The notes: a model not told the origin generated them from the sequence alone. A stretch of DNA of 34,353 nt from a bacterium (GCA_030430425.1 JAUIFS010000005.1:1-34353), one strand, 5' to 3'. Positions 1-12,343 are shown, counted from the first letter of the stretch. Program-made: numbers and translations.

Positions 1-3000
1 GGGTACCGCGTACCGCGCAAGTGGGGCTGGGACTGCCATGGTTTGCCACTGGAGAACTTGATTGAGAAGAAGCTCGGACTTGCGACAAAACGAGACATCG
101 AAGCATACGGTATCCAAAACTTTAACGAAGCTGCTCGTGGAGCGGTGATGGAGTATGCGGACGACTGGGCGAAAATTGTGCCACGCATGGGGCGTTGGGC
201 TGACATGGAGGATGACTACAAGACAATGGACTCAACATATACCGAAAGTGTATGGTGGGTCTTTAGTCAGCTCCACAAAAAAGGGCTCGTGTACGAAGGC
301 TTTAAGTCCATGCACCTGTGCCCACGGTGTGGTACCACGCTTTCAAACTTTGAAGTCAACCAAGGATACAAAGACATCAAAGATATTGCGATTACCGTGA
401 AGTTGCCGCTTCTGGATGATGCGGGAGAAAAAACAGATACTAGTCTTTTGGTATGGACGACAACACCATGGACCATGCCGGGGAATATGGCAGCGGCAGT
501 GCATGACGAACATGACTACGTAAAGATTTCAGTTACTACTGATGAAGGTGTTGAAAATGTAGTACTTGCCAAAGAGCGACTATCACAACTTGGTACAGAA
601 GAATACGAAGTGCTCGAGACCTTCAAAGGAAGCGAGCTCGTAGGTAAGCGATACGAGCCACCATTCCCATATCTTGCCAACGAAGATTTTGAAGGGAAAG
701 AGAACGCATGGCAGATCCTGCATGCAGACTATGTTGAGCTCGGTGAAGAGGGGACTGGTGCGGTGCACTTGGCTCCCGCATATGGTGACGACGACATGAA
801 ACTCGCGCAAGAGCATGGAGTACCGATATATCACCATGTCGATGAAGGAGGACATTTCAAAGAGTTTGTGACTGACTTTGCAGGACAGCTCGTGAAGCCA
901 AAGGATGATGATGAGTCTGGGGTGATGCATCTAGATGCAGACATTGAAATCGTAAAAGCATTGCAGGCAAACGGCAAGCTCTTTCGAAAAGAGAACGTGA
1001 CGCACAGCTACCCACACTGCTGGCGCTGCGATACACCACTTTTAAACTACGCAACAACGTCGTGGTTTGTGGAGGTGACAAAAATTAAAGATCAGCTCGT
1101 GGAAGAAAACAGTAAAGTGCACTGGGTGCCTGAACACGTTGGGCGAGCGCGGTTTGGGAAGTGGCTTGAAGGTGCACGTGACTGGGCGGTCAGTCGACAA
1201 CGTTACTGGGGAGCACCACTGCCGATCTGGAGAAACCCAGAGACACAAGAGTATAAAGTATTTGGTTCGCTTGCTGAACTTCAGGAGTATGTACCGAAGT
1301 CAGGGAATACCTATTATGTAATGCGTCATGGTGAGAGTGAAAGTAATGTAAAAGGAGTTATTTCTGCAAATATTGCCAATGAAGATGGGCTTACCGATAC
1401 AGGCAAAGAACAGACTTTATCTGTAATCGAAGAAATGAAACAAAATGATATTGATTTAATTATTGCGTCACCGTTTCACCGAACTAGTGAGACTGCAGCA
1501 TTGGTGCGTAATGAAATCGGATTATCAGAAGATGCAATGATATATGATGAACGTATTCGAGAGTTTGATTTAGCTGATGAATTTGAGGGGAAGCGTTGGC
1601 ATGATGACTACGCAGCACACTTTGCAACTTGGGAAGAACGCTTTACCAAAGAATTGCCTGGCTCAGAAAACCGACGTGACGTCATGAAACGTATGGGAGA
1701 GTTTCTCTATGATATTGAGAAGACGTATACGGGTAAGAAAATTCTCATCGTGAGTCATGGTGGTCCAATTGCGACGTTGCGGGCGGCAGCAAATGGTTGG
1801 AACGTGGAGCAGCAAAAGGAGGATTATGACAGTGGTCGCTACTTTGCTAATGCACAATGGGAAGAACTGGTCTTTCATCCTATGCCACATAACGATAATT
1901 ACGAACTGGATTTTCATCGACCATATATTGACAACATAGAACTCTACGAAGGAGAGACGAAGCTACAGCGTGTGCCTGACGTGTTTGACTGTTGGTTTGA
2001 AAGTGGCTCTATGCCATATGGCCAAAAACACTTCTTGGGAGAAGCAAAAGAAACGTTTGACCCAGAAACAGGAAAGGGCTTCCCGGCAAACTTTATTGCG
2101 GAAGGACTTGATCAAACACGAGGATGGTTCTACTCACTGATAGTGCTTGGAACAGCAATCTTTGAAAAGAGTCCATTCCAGAATGTGATTGTAAATGGAC
2201 TGGTACTTGCAGAGGACGGAAAGAAAATGAGTAAGTCGCTGCAGAACTACCCAGACCCAATGGAGCTTGCCCAACGGACGGGAGTGGATGCAATGCGCTT
2301 CTACCTCCTTTCTTCTCCAATTGTGCGTGCAGAAGATCTCAACTTCTCAGAGAAGGAGGTGCTTGAGCTGCAACGAAAAAACATTGGACGCCTCAATAAC
2401 GTACTAACAATGTATGAAATGTTCGCAGACGGTTCTGTTGCTGCAAATGCAGAAAGTGAACATGTGCTTGATCAGTGGATTGTTGCACGATTGCACGAAG
2501 TGATTGCACAAAGCACAGCAGGGTACAAAAACTACGAACTTGATAAAGCAACGCGACCCATTACTGACTTTATTGACGATCTGTCAGTGTGGTACTTGCG
2601 ACGAAGCCGTGATCGTCTGAAGTCTGAAGATGCTGCTGACATGCAGTTGGCACTCGGCACACTACGCTACGTACTCGAAGAGCTTTCTAAGGTGATGGCA
2701 CCTGTCATGCCGTTCTTTGCAGAGCATCTCTACCAAGGAGTAAAGGCAGATAACGGGGCTGAAAGTGTGCATCTCACGCAGTGGCCAGCAGGAGGGGGAG
2801 TTGATGTTGATCTTTTGGAAACAATGCGGAAGGTTCGTGAGACGGTAACAGCAGCACTGCTTGCGCGAACAAAAGCAAATGCAAAAGTACGACAGCCACT
2901 GCAATCAGTTACCGGACCTGAGTTTGGAGCTGCGATGCAGCAGGTTATTCTCGAAGAGATTAATGTAAAAGAATATATTGTTGTTGAAGATGGTATGGTG

Positions 3001-3279
3001 ACACTTAATACAACCATCACCCCTGAGCTACAGATGGAAGGCGATGCGCGAGAGTTTATGCGTGCGGTGCAGGGTATGCGAAAAGATGCTGGGCTGCAGC
3101 AGGATGATCGCGTTATTCTTACCGTACAAACCTCAGATGGAGGACAGGAAATGATCGAACGATTTTCTGAAGATATTTCCAAAACAGTTGGAGCCACGGA
3201 GATTATCTTTGGAGATGCAACCGGTACCGAAGTGAACGCAGGAGATCATTCATGTACAGTGACAATTACAAAAGTCTAA
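1..3279 (+). CDS. ileS: Isoleucyl-tRNA synthetase, N-terminus cut by window edge, with internal histidine-phosphatase domain
   Basis: Frame is open from base 1 (GYRVPRKWGWDCHGLPLENLIEKKLG); DWAVSRQRYWGAPLPIW, DVFDCWFESGSMPYGQ and KMSKS motifs typical of class I IleRS. An inserted MRHGESES...IVSHGG domain lies around 1303-1890. Confidence 0.96.
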   Translation, partial: GYRVPRKWGWDCHGLPLENLIEKKLGLATKRDIEAYGIQNFNEAARGAVMEYADDWAKIVPRMGRWADMEDDYKTMDSTYTESVWWVFSQLHKKGLVYEGFKSMHLCPRCGTTLSNFEVNQGYKDIKDIAITVKLPLLDDAGEKTDTSLLVWTTTPWTMPGNMAAAVHDEHDYVKISVTTDEGVENVVLAKERLSQLGTEEYEVLETFKGSELVGKRYEPPFPYLANEDFEGKENAWQILHADYVELGEEGTGAVHLAPAYGDDDMKLAQEHGVPIYHHVDEGGHFKEFVTDFAGQLVKPKDDDESGVMHLDADIEIVKALQANGKLFRKENVTHSYPHCWRCDTPLLNYATTSWFVEVTKIKDQLVEENSKVHWVPEHVGRARFGKWLEGARDWAVSRQRYWGAPLPIWRNPETQEYKVFGSLAELQEYVPKSGNTYYVMRHGESESNVKGVISANIANEDGLTDTGKEQTLSVIEEMKQNDIDLIIASPFHRTSETAALVRNEIGLSEDAMIYDERIREFDLADEFEGKRWHDDYAAHFATWEERFTKELPGSENRRDVMKRMGEFLYDIEKTYTGKKILIVSHGGPIATLRAAANGWNVEQQKEDYDSGRYFANAQWEELVFHPMPHNDNYELDFHRPYIDNIELYEGETKLQRVPDVFDCWFESGSMPYGQKHFLGEAKETFDPETGKGFPANFIAEGLDQTRGWFYSLIVLGTAIFEKSPFQNVIVNGLVLAEDGKKMSKSLQNYPDPMELAQRTGVDAMRFYLLSSPIVRAEDLNFSEKEVLELQRKNIGRLNNVLTMYEMFADGSVAANAESEHVLDQWIVARLHEVIAQSTAGYKNYELDKATRPITDFIDDLSVWYLRRSRDRLKSEDAADMQLALGTLRYVLEELSKVMAPVMPFFAEHLYQGVKADNGAESVHLTQWPAGGGVDVDLLETMRKVRETVTAALLARTKANAKVRQPLQSVTGPEFGAAMQQVILEEINVKEYIVVEDGMVTLNTTITPELQMEGDAREFMRAVQGMRKDAGLQQDDRVILTVQTSDGGQEMIERFSEDISKTVGATEIIFGDATGTEVNAGDHSCTVTITKV

Positions 3280-3315
3280 CGTATCGTCATTGTAAGCGGA
3301 CGCGAAGCAATCCAG

Positions 3316-3358
3316 AAAACAAAAAACCAGAAACGGAACGTTTCTGGTTTTTTGTTTT
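3316..3358 (+). terminator. Intrinsic terminator after ileS
   Basis: 20-bp arms aaaacaaaaaaccagaaacg / cgtttctggttttttgtttt with 3-nt loop. Confidence 0.85.
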
Positions 3359-3377
3359 AGAGTACAATCATACATAC

Positions 3378-3950
3378 ATGAGTTACCAGACCTATATCAC
3401 GGAAGCAATTGTCTGCGGTTCAAAAAATAGTATGACCTCTGACAAGTCGTACCTGCTGTTTACCAAAGACGCAGGTATGCTCTGGGCACGTGCACGCAGT
3501 GTACGCATGGAGAAGTCTAAACAGCGGTATGCACTCCAGGACTTTTCCATTATTCGTGTTTCTCTCGTGAAGGGGAAAGGAGGGTGGCGTATTGGGAGTG
3601 TGGAAGCGGTGAGCAATCCGTTCATGGAGGCATTGTCTCGTAGGGCACGTGGTGGGGTGCATGCGGTAATGAAATTGCTGCGTCGGTTTATACATGGAGA
3701 AGAGTCACATAAGAGCTTATATACAGACACCGTACTCGTACTCTCGTGCATGAGTGTTGCACAGTCGGAAGATATTTCTGATTTACAAAACCTTTTTACG
3801 CTGCGTTTGTTGCATATGCTTGGGTATATCGCTCCGCATGTCGACTATGCAGACATTCTTGAAACAGAAGACCCTTGGTCGGTGCCTGTGCCGTTGCCCG
3901 TGCGAGCACACACTGCCATTGAAAAAGCACTACAGGTAAGTCACTTATAG
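3378..3950 (+). CDS. recO: DNA repair protein RecO
   Basis: MSYQTYITEAIVCGSKNSMTSDKSYLLFTKDAGMLWARARSVRMEKSKQRYALQDFS resembles the RecO N-terminal OB domain; the upstream part of the ORF overlaps the terminator, so the start was moved to 3378. Confidence 0.8.
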   Translation: MSYQTYITEAIVCGSKNSMTSDKSYLLFTKDAGMLWARARSVRMEKSKQRYALQDFSIIRVSLVKGKGGWRIGSVEAVSNPFMEALSRRARGGVHAVMKLLRRFIHGEESHKSLYTDTVLVLSCMSVAQSEDISDLQNLFTLRLLHMLGYIAPHVDYADILETEDPWSVPVPLPVRAHTAIEKALQVSHL

Positions 3951-3979
3951 CGTGATACAATAGTTTTACAAAATACACT

Positions 3980-5953
3980 ATGAGCGGAATTAAAGACCAA
4001 GAACGTATTGATGCACTGCGAAAACGTTTATATGAACGTGGGCGTCCGGTTGAAAAGAAAGAAAAGCATGTGCTCACTGATACAAAACAAAAAGTGCAAA
4101 CACAGTGGAAGAAAACTGCAGAAACTGCAAAAGCGGTTGCTGCCGCAACACGCTCCGTTGTGCCGCAGCAACCAACAGCAGCACCAGCCGATGCAACAGA
4201 AAATAGTACAATAGAAACAATGGCACCACGAAAGAAAAAGCGCGGGTATCGGCTGAAGCTTGTTCTTGCGGGGCTGCTCTTTTTTGTTCTTGCCGTTACT
4301 GTTTCGAGTATGGTACTTATGTTTGGAAACAAGAGCATTTCCGGCGAAAACATCACTATTAGTGTTACCGGTCCGTTTACCATTGGAGGTGGCGAAGTGC
4401 TTCCTGTACAGGTGGGGGTGACCAACGCCAATGCCGTTGCGATAGAATCAGCGACGCTTATTGTTGAATATCCGCTTGGGACACAGTCTGCAACAGAGGA
4501 GCGCAACGATATTTTTGTTGAACGACTTACGTTAGACACAGTAGATTCTGGACAGACCGTTAATGTGCCGTTACGCGCGGTGGTCTTTGGGGAAGAAAAT
4601 GATGAAAAGGAAATCAAGGTATCTATTGAGTATCGTGTACGTGGTTCTAATGCAACATTTTTCAAAGAAGCAGATCCACTACGCTTCAAAATAAGTTCCT
4701 CACCTATCGTCGTTCGAGCGCAGGCACTGCAAAAAGTTTCTTCAGGACAAGAGACCGATGTAGAGCTGACGATCACTTCTAATGCTCAAAATACTCTTTC
4801 GGAAGTATTGGTGAAAGCAGAATACCCGCTTGGGTTTGATTTTACAAAAGCATCGCCCGCACCCGATGGTGGGCAGAATGTATGGATACTTGAAGATCTT
4901 GCTCCCGAAGATTCAAAGAAAATTATTATCACGGGTATTGTGGTTGGAAAAGAGACTGACGAGTACGCAATTAACTTCACTGTAGGTGTACCAAACGATA
5001 GAGATCAGTTTGCGCTTGCGTCGGTGTTTGCAACCACCCAAACAGCATTTGAGATCGAGCAGCCGTTCTTGGGTATCGACATGGAGGTTGCGGGAGTGGT
5101 TAATGGCGAGGCAGTCATTGAACCAGGACAGCATTCAAGCGCTGCTATTGAAATTAAAAATACATTAAGCGACACGTTGTATGACTTGCAGGTTGAAGTA
5201 CAACTTGGTGGGAATGCGCTTTCAGATCTTGACGTAGGTCCGCCAAATGGCTTCTATGATTCCTTGAGTAATAAAATTATTTGGGATGTGTCCAATGCAC
5301 CGGATCTTCGAGAGCTGCACCCAGGTCGCAAGATACGTCTCTCGTTTGGTATTGAACCGTCAGAAGATGTTTCTCAAACACCACAGATAACTATGGATGT
5401 GAATGTAAAGGGGCGTCGTGTATCTGAGTCACAGGTTGCCGAGACGCTCATTGGTACCGCTCAAAGTGTGGTGAAAGTTGCATCAGCACCGAAGTTGCGA
5501 TCAGACATTGCATACAACAACGGCATCTTTAGTGATAGCGGTCCAGTGCCTCCAAAGGCAGAACAAAAAACAACCTACACTGTTTCATTTATGGCAGAAA
5601 ACGGAACAAACAACATTGCCGATACGGTAGTAACAGCGACACTTCCATCGTATGTAACATGGGTAGATAAGACATCAGGTTCTGGAGTGGTGCAGTACGA
5701 CCCTGTGCAACGTATTGTTACGTGGGAAGCAGGTTCAGTTAAGGCAAATGCTGCTGCATTTGCATCATTCCAGGTAGAGCTGTTGCCGAGTAAGTCACAA
5801 ATCGGCACAACACCGGTGTTGGTAGGTGAGCAGCGCCTTCGTGCAGAAGATTTATTTACTGGAGAAGTGGTGCGTGCGGTAAGTCAGGCGGTTACTACAG
5901 AGATGTCGACCGAGACGGGTCATCCGAAAGGGAACGGAAGAGTTGTTGAATAA
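3980..5953 (+). CDS. Membrane-anchored extracellular protein with repeated Ig/DUF11-like domains
   Basis: Lys-rich N-terminus, one TM segment (LKLVLAGLLFFVLAVTVSSMVLMFG), then repeated beta-rich segments (ISVTGPFTIGGGEVLPVQVGVTN..., VTATLPSYVTWVD...). Confidence 0.7.
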   Translation: MSGIKDQERIDALRKRLYERGRPVEKKEKHVLTDTKQKVQTQWKKTAETAKAVAAATRSVVPQQPTAAPADATENSTIETMAPRKKKRGYRLKLVLAGLLFFVLAVTVSSMVLMFGNKSISGENITISVTGPFTIGGGEVLPVQVGVTNANAVAIESATLIVEYPLGTQSATEERNDIFVERLTLDTVDSGQTVNVPLRAVVFGEENDEKEIKVSIEYRVRGSNATFFKEADPLRFKISSSPIVVRAQALQKVSSGQETDVELTITSNAQNTLSEVLVKAEYPLGFDFTKASPAPDGGQNVWILEDLAPEDSKKIIITGIVVGKETDEYAINFTVGVPNDRDQFALASVFATTQTAFEIEQPFLGIDMEVAGVVNGEAVIEPGQHSSAAIEIKNTLSDTLYDLQVEVQLGGNALSDLDVGPPNGFYDSLSNKIIWDVSNAPDLRELHPGRKIRLSFGIEPSEDVSQTPQITMDVNVKGRRVSESQVAETLIGTAQSVVKVASAPKLRSDIAYNNGIFSDSGPVPPKAEQKTTYTVSFMAENGTNNIADTVVTATLPSYVTWVDKTSGSGVVQYDPVQRIVTWEAGSVKANAAAFASFQVELLPSKSQIGTTPVLVGEQRLRAEDLFTGEVVRAVSQAVTTEMSTETGHPKGNGRVVE

Positions 5954-6064
5954 TGAGATGAAATACAAGGCACGGGTGGGCAACCGCAAGAGCCTTACGT
6001 CTGTAAGGTGACAAGGTCGTCGGACCCCGTAACGAAGTAGTTCGCTCATTATTCAACAACTCTT
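5938..6064. repeat. 20-bp perfect inverted repeat enclosing 87 nt, left arm overlapping the upstream stop codon
   Basis: aagagttgttgaataatgag (5938-5957) and ctcattattcaacaactctt (6045-6064). Confidence 0.85.
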
Positions 6065-6215
6065 GAGAAAGGTGGAAAGCGAAATAGTGGAGTAGTTGAG
6101 CGAAACGTAGGTGCGACCTTAAGGAGGAGCTTGCGACGGGGAAAGGTCGTTCCTGGGTGAGTGTCTTTTGCAATACGCTATGCTACAGTACAGCTACTAA
6201 ACGCACGAATTATAT

Positions 6216-7601
6216 ATGTCAGAACAAAACGAAAACAAGATGGAAAAGATCGTATCGCTGTGTAAGCGACGCGGCTTTGTCTTCCAGGGAAGTGAAATCT
6301 ACGGAGGTCTTCGCGGTACCTGGGACTATGGTCCTCTTGGAGTAGCACTCAACAATAACATTAAGCGAGAGTGGTGGAAGCTGTTTGTTGATAGTCGTGA
6401 GGATATGTACGGACTTGATGCCGCGATTATCATGAACGCAAAAGTGTGGGAAGCGTCGGGTCACACTGGGGCAGGGTTTTGTGATCCACTTGTTGAAGAT
6501 GTTAAAACCGGGGAGCGTTTTCGTGCTGATCACCTACTACAGGATAATGGTATTGAGGCTGAAGGACTTTCTCTTGAGGAGATTGATAGTTTGATTGCTG
6601 ATAACGCTATTAAAAGTCCAAAAGGGAATGAACTGTCCAAAGCGCGTGAGTTCAACATGATGTTTGCGTCACGAGTTGGAGCGACTGCAGGCGAGGAAGG
6701 GAAAGTGTATCTTCGCCCCGAGACTGCACAAGGTATTTTTGTAAACTTCAAAAATGTGCTCGACTCTATGTCGCCGAAGATGCCGTTTGGTATTGCGCAG
6801 ATAGGGAAGGCGTTTCGCAATGAGATTGCGCCACGAGAGTTTCTTTTCCGGGTTCGTGAGTTTGAACAAATGGAAATTGAATACTTTGTAAAAGAGGAAG
6901 ACTGGGAGACTGAGTTTGAAAAGTTACGAAAGGATATTGTTGTATGGCACAAGCACCTCGGTCTGTCTGAAGAAAACATTCGTGAGTACGACGTACCTGA
7001 GAACGACCTCGCGCACTACTCAAAGCGAACGATTGACTTTGAGTACAACTATCCGGGGAAAGGATTTGATGAGTTGGCAGGGTTTGCGTACCGAACTGAT
7101 CATGACCTGAAGAACCACATGGAAGCGAGTGGTACAACAATGGAATACATTGAGCCAGACGGTGCACGATTTATTCCACACGTACTTGAGCCGAGCTTCG
7201 GTATTGGTCGTGCATTGACAGCTGTTTTGTGTGAAGCGTACACAGAAGACGAGATGAACGGGGAGGTGCGCACATACCTCAAACTGCCCGTGCACCTTGC
7301 ACCATACCGTGTAGCAGTCTCACCGCTTTTGAAGAATAAACCGCACCTGGTAGAGAAAGCAAGAGAGGTCTTTACAGAACTTAAGGCTGAGTTTAGTAAC
7401 GTCGCATGGGACGATAACGGAAACGTCGGAAAGCGGTATCGCCGTCAGGATGAAATCGGAACACCGTACTGCTTGGTGATCGACTTTGACACACTCGGTG
7501 AAGAGGCTCCGGAAAACAAAGACACCGTCACAGTTCGTAATCGTGACACAGGTGAGCAAGAGCGTGTTGCAATAGCAGACCTTGTTGGATACCTCAAATA
7601 A
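6216..7601 (+). CDS. glyQS: Glycyl-tRNA synthetase (dimeric class II)
   Basis: MEKIVSLCKRRGFVFQGSEIYGGLRGTWDYGPLG, RPETAQGIFVNF and VLEPSFGIGRA motifs. Confidence 0.95.
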   Translation: MSEQNENKMEKIVSLCKRRGFVFQGSEIYGGLRGTWDYGPLGVALNNNIKREWWKLFVDSREDMYGLDAAIIMNAKVWEASGHTGAGFCDPLVEDVKTGERFRADHLLQDNGIEAEGLSLEEIDSLIADNAIKSPKGNELSKAREFNMMFASRVGATAGEEGKVYLRPETAQGIFVNFKNVLDSMSPKMPFGIAQIGKAFRNEIAPREFLFRVREFEQMEIEYFVKEEDWETEFEKLRKDIVVWHKHLGLSEENIREYDVPENDLAHYSKRTIDFEYNYPGKGFDELAGFAYRTDHDLKNHMEASGTTMEYIEPDGARFIPHVLEPSFGIGRALTAVLCEAYTEDEMNGEVRTYLKLPVHLAPYRVAVSPLLKNKPHLVEKAREVFTELKAEFSNVAWDDNGNVGKRYRRQDEIGTPYCLVIDFDTLGEEAPENKDTVTVRNRDTGEQERVAIADLVGYLK

Positions 7602-7602
7602 T

Positions 7603-7631
7603 AAAAAGACCTGGCGAAGTCAGGTCTTTTT
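7603..7631 (+). terminator. Intrinsic terminator
   Basis: aaaaagacctg gcgaagt caggtcttttt. Confidence 0.85.
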
Positions 7632-7668
7632 GATATAGTGCTGTTTAGAGAAATGAATGGAGGATGCT

Positions 7669-7956
7669 ATGGATGACAAGGCACTTCTGGTGATTAAGCT
7701 GTTTTTAATCAATCGTGGTTTTGATGCAGCGAAAGCACAAGAAGGTGTGCAAGACGGACACTGGATACTCTTAGTACTTCCGTTGCTATGTGCAGCATGT
7801 TGTAGAGATTCATACGAAGCAGGGCTCCGCAATATTTTGTTGAAGCTTGAGCAGGGGTGTCATTATGATGGATCCCCACTTGTGTCTGGCGAATCAGATT
7901 GGAAACAAGAAGACACAGAAAAAGTTCTAAAGCTTGCCCAGATGGAAGCGAAATAA
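7669..7956 (+). CDS. Small hypothetical protein
   Basis: MDDKALLVIKLFLINRGFDAAKAQEG...; GGAGG at 7659-7663 supports the 7669 start; terminators on both sides. Confidence 0.6.
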   Translation: MDDKALLVIKLFLINRGFDAAKAQEGVQDGHWILLVLPLLCAACCRDSYEAGLRNILLKLEQGCHYDGSPLVSGESDWKQEDTEKVLKLAQMEAK

Positions 7957-7980
7957 AAGAGGTGCCGGAGGCACCTCTTT
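7956..7980 (+). terminator. Intrinsic terminator
   Basis: aaagaggtgcc gga ggcacctcttt followed by a T-rich tail. Confidence 0.8.
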
Positions 7981-8029
7981 TCTCTTTTATACGGTGTGGT
8001 ACATTAGGAAACATAACTTTATATATTTC

Positions 8030-9457
8030 ATGTCAGAAAAAGCACCAAAATATTTAACGACCACACTGCCGTACGTAAATGCTGATCCGCACATTGGGTT
8101 TGGTTTAGAGATGGTGCAGGCAGATGCACTTGCACGCTACTGGCGGTTGATGGGACACGAGGTGTTCTTTAGCACCGGTACTGATGAACACGGTCAGAAG
8201 ATTGCACAGAAGGCAGACGAAAAGGGAGAAGATCGACAAAAGTATGTTGACCATTTTGCAGGGGAGTTTAATCGCTTAAAAGAGGCACTTAATCTTTCGT
8301 ATGACAACTTCGTTCGGACTACCGACGTAGATCACAAAAAGGCAGCACAGCATATATGGAAACTGTGCGAAGCAGCAGGAGACATATATAAGAAGAAGTA
8401 CAAAGGGCTCTATTGTGTAGGGTGCGAGTCCTTTAAAGTTGAGTCTGACTTGGTAGACGGAAAGTGTCCTGATCACTTAAAGGAACCAGAAGAAATTGAG
8501 GAAGAAAATTATTTCTTCAAGCTTTCAAACCATCAAAAGTACCTCGAAGACTATCTTTCACAAGAAGGGGTAGTGGAGCCAGAATGGCGTCGAAAAGAAG
8601 CGTTGAACTTCGTGCAAGCTGGTCTTGAAGACTTTTCTATTTCACGAGAGGTGTCACGTATGGACTGGGGTATACCGGTGCCGGGAGACGAAACACAAGT
8701 TATGTACGTGTGGTTTGATGCGCTCACAAACTATATTTCAACACTCGGCTGGCCAGATGACGAAGAGGGGTTATTTCAGAAATTTTGGCAGGAGGGTGTC
8801 ACTACGCAGTTAGCAGGGAAGGACCAGGTGCGCTTCCAGTCGATCATGTGGCAAGCGATGCTGAAGAGTGCGGGAATCAAAGCAACTGACAAAGTGGTCT
8901 ATCATGGCTTCATAAACAGTGGAGGACAGAAGATGAGTAAGTCGCTTGGAAATGTTATCTCGCCGTATGAACTGGTTGCAAAGTATGGAACTGATGCAGC
9001 GCGCTATATTCTCTTGCGGCATGTACATCCGTTTGATGATTCAGACTTGACGTGGGAAAAGATGGATGAGTACTACACTGCAAATCTTGTAAATGGGTTA
9101 GGTAACCTTACTGCACGCATTATGAAAATGTCAGAGACACATCTTGAAGTGGGTACATTTGAACCATTTGAACCCACAACAGTTGATGCGCCGGACATGT
9201 TGCATATGCAAGCAGCAATGGATCATATTTGGTCACTCATCCAGATTGCAGATGAGTTGATTGCAGAGACAGAACCATTCAAGTTAATTAAAACAGAGCC
9301 TGAAGTTGCAAAAGGGATTTTGGTAAATCTCCGTCAGCAACTACTCCATATTGGACGATTGTTGCTACCAGTCATGCCTGAAACAAGTGTTGCTATCCGT
9401 GCTGCAGTTCGTGCAAATAAAAAACCAGAAAATCTCTTTACACGTTTAGAAAACTAG
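8030..9457 (+). CDS. metG: Methionyl-tRNA synthetase
   Basis: KYLTTTLPYVNADPHIGFGLEMVQADALARYWRLMG, STGTDEHGQKI and KMSKSLGNVISP motifs; ORF upstream of 8030 overlaps a terminator. Confidence 0.95.
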   Translation: MSEKAPKYLTTTLPYVNADPHIGFGLEMVQADALARYWRLMGHEVFFSTGTDEHGQKIAQKADEKGEDRQKYVDHFAGEFNRLKEALNLSYDNFVRTTDVDHKKAAQHIWKLCEAAGDIYKKKYKGLYCVGCESFKVESDLVDGKCPDHLKEPEEIEEENYFFKLSNHQKYLEDYLSQEGVVEPEWRRKEALNFVQAGLEDFSISREVSRMDWGIPVPGDETQVMYVWFDALTNYISTLGWPDDEEGLFQKFWQEGVTTQLAGKDQVRFQSIMWQAMLKSAGIKATDKVVYHGFINSGGQKMSKSLGNVISPYELVAKYGTDAARYILLRHVHPFDDSDLTWEKMDEYYTANLVNGLGNLTARIMKMSETHLEVGTFEPFEPTTVDAPDMLHMQAAMDHIWSLIQIADELIAETEPFKLIKTEPEVAKGILVNLRQQLLHIGRLLLPVMPETSVAIRAAVRANKKPENLFTRLEN

Positions 9458-9458
9458 T

Positions 9459-9797
9459 ATGAGCATGCAAAGCATTAAAGATATTTCTGAGCGTAATCAT
9501 CGTGTTGAGATGGAAAAGGCGTGGGAGACAAGCAAAACACGCCGTACAATTATTGCACTGATGACCTACATCGTTGCAGCAGTCTTTATGAAGCATATTG
9601 GAGTAGAGGAGTATATGCTTAGCGCGTTAGTGCCAACTGGTGGATACATATTCTCGACACTTTCTCTGCCAGTAGTAAAAACGATGTGGATTCAAAAGAA
9701 GGAGTCTTCTTTTGAATCTGGTTTTAATGAAGTTAAAAAACGCGATATGAGTGATAGCGAATCAGCGTTACGTGGGACACAAAAATACGATTCATAG
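9459..9797 (+). CDS. Small membrane protein of unknown function
   Basis: Directly follows metG; contains hydrophobic segments TIIALMTYIVAAVFM and YMLSALVPTGGYIFSTLSLPVV. Confidence 0.6.
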   Translation: MSMQSIKDISERNHRVEMEKAWETSKTRRTIIALMTYIVAAVFMKHIGVEEYMLSALVPTGGYIFSTLSLPVVKTMWIQKKESSFESGFNEVKKRDMSDSESALRGTQKYDS

Positions 9798-9856
9798 CAT
9801 CCGTTAGTTATCCACACAATCTGCATGAGACTTCTTTAGTAAGAACAAAAAATTAG

Positions 9857-9904
9857 TATACTTATACACAACAGGAGGTAGCCGTTCTTTGCGGCTGCCT
9901 TTTT
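9857..9904 (+). promoter_or_regulatory. -10-like TATACT followed at once by a terminator-like hairpin (candidate attenuator)
   Basis: TATACT 9857-9862; aggtagccg-ttctttg-cggctgcct-tttt 9876-9904, upstream of the ATG at 9927. Confidence 0.5.
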
Positions 9905-9926
9905 CATATACATAATCAAAATTATC

Positions 9927-12329
<2,403 letters not shown>

Positions 12330-12343
12330 TATAAGACGATACC

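Noticed and set aside
3796-4776. 326-aa minus-strand ORF
   Set aside because: Antisense to recO and the Ig-like membrane protein; Ser-rich, typical antisense artefact.
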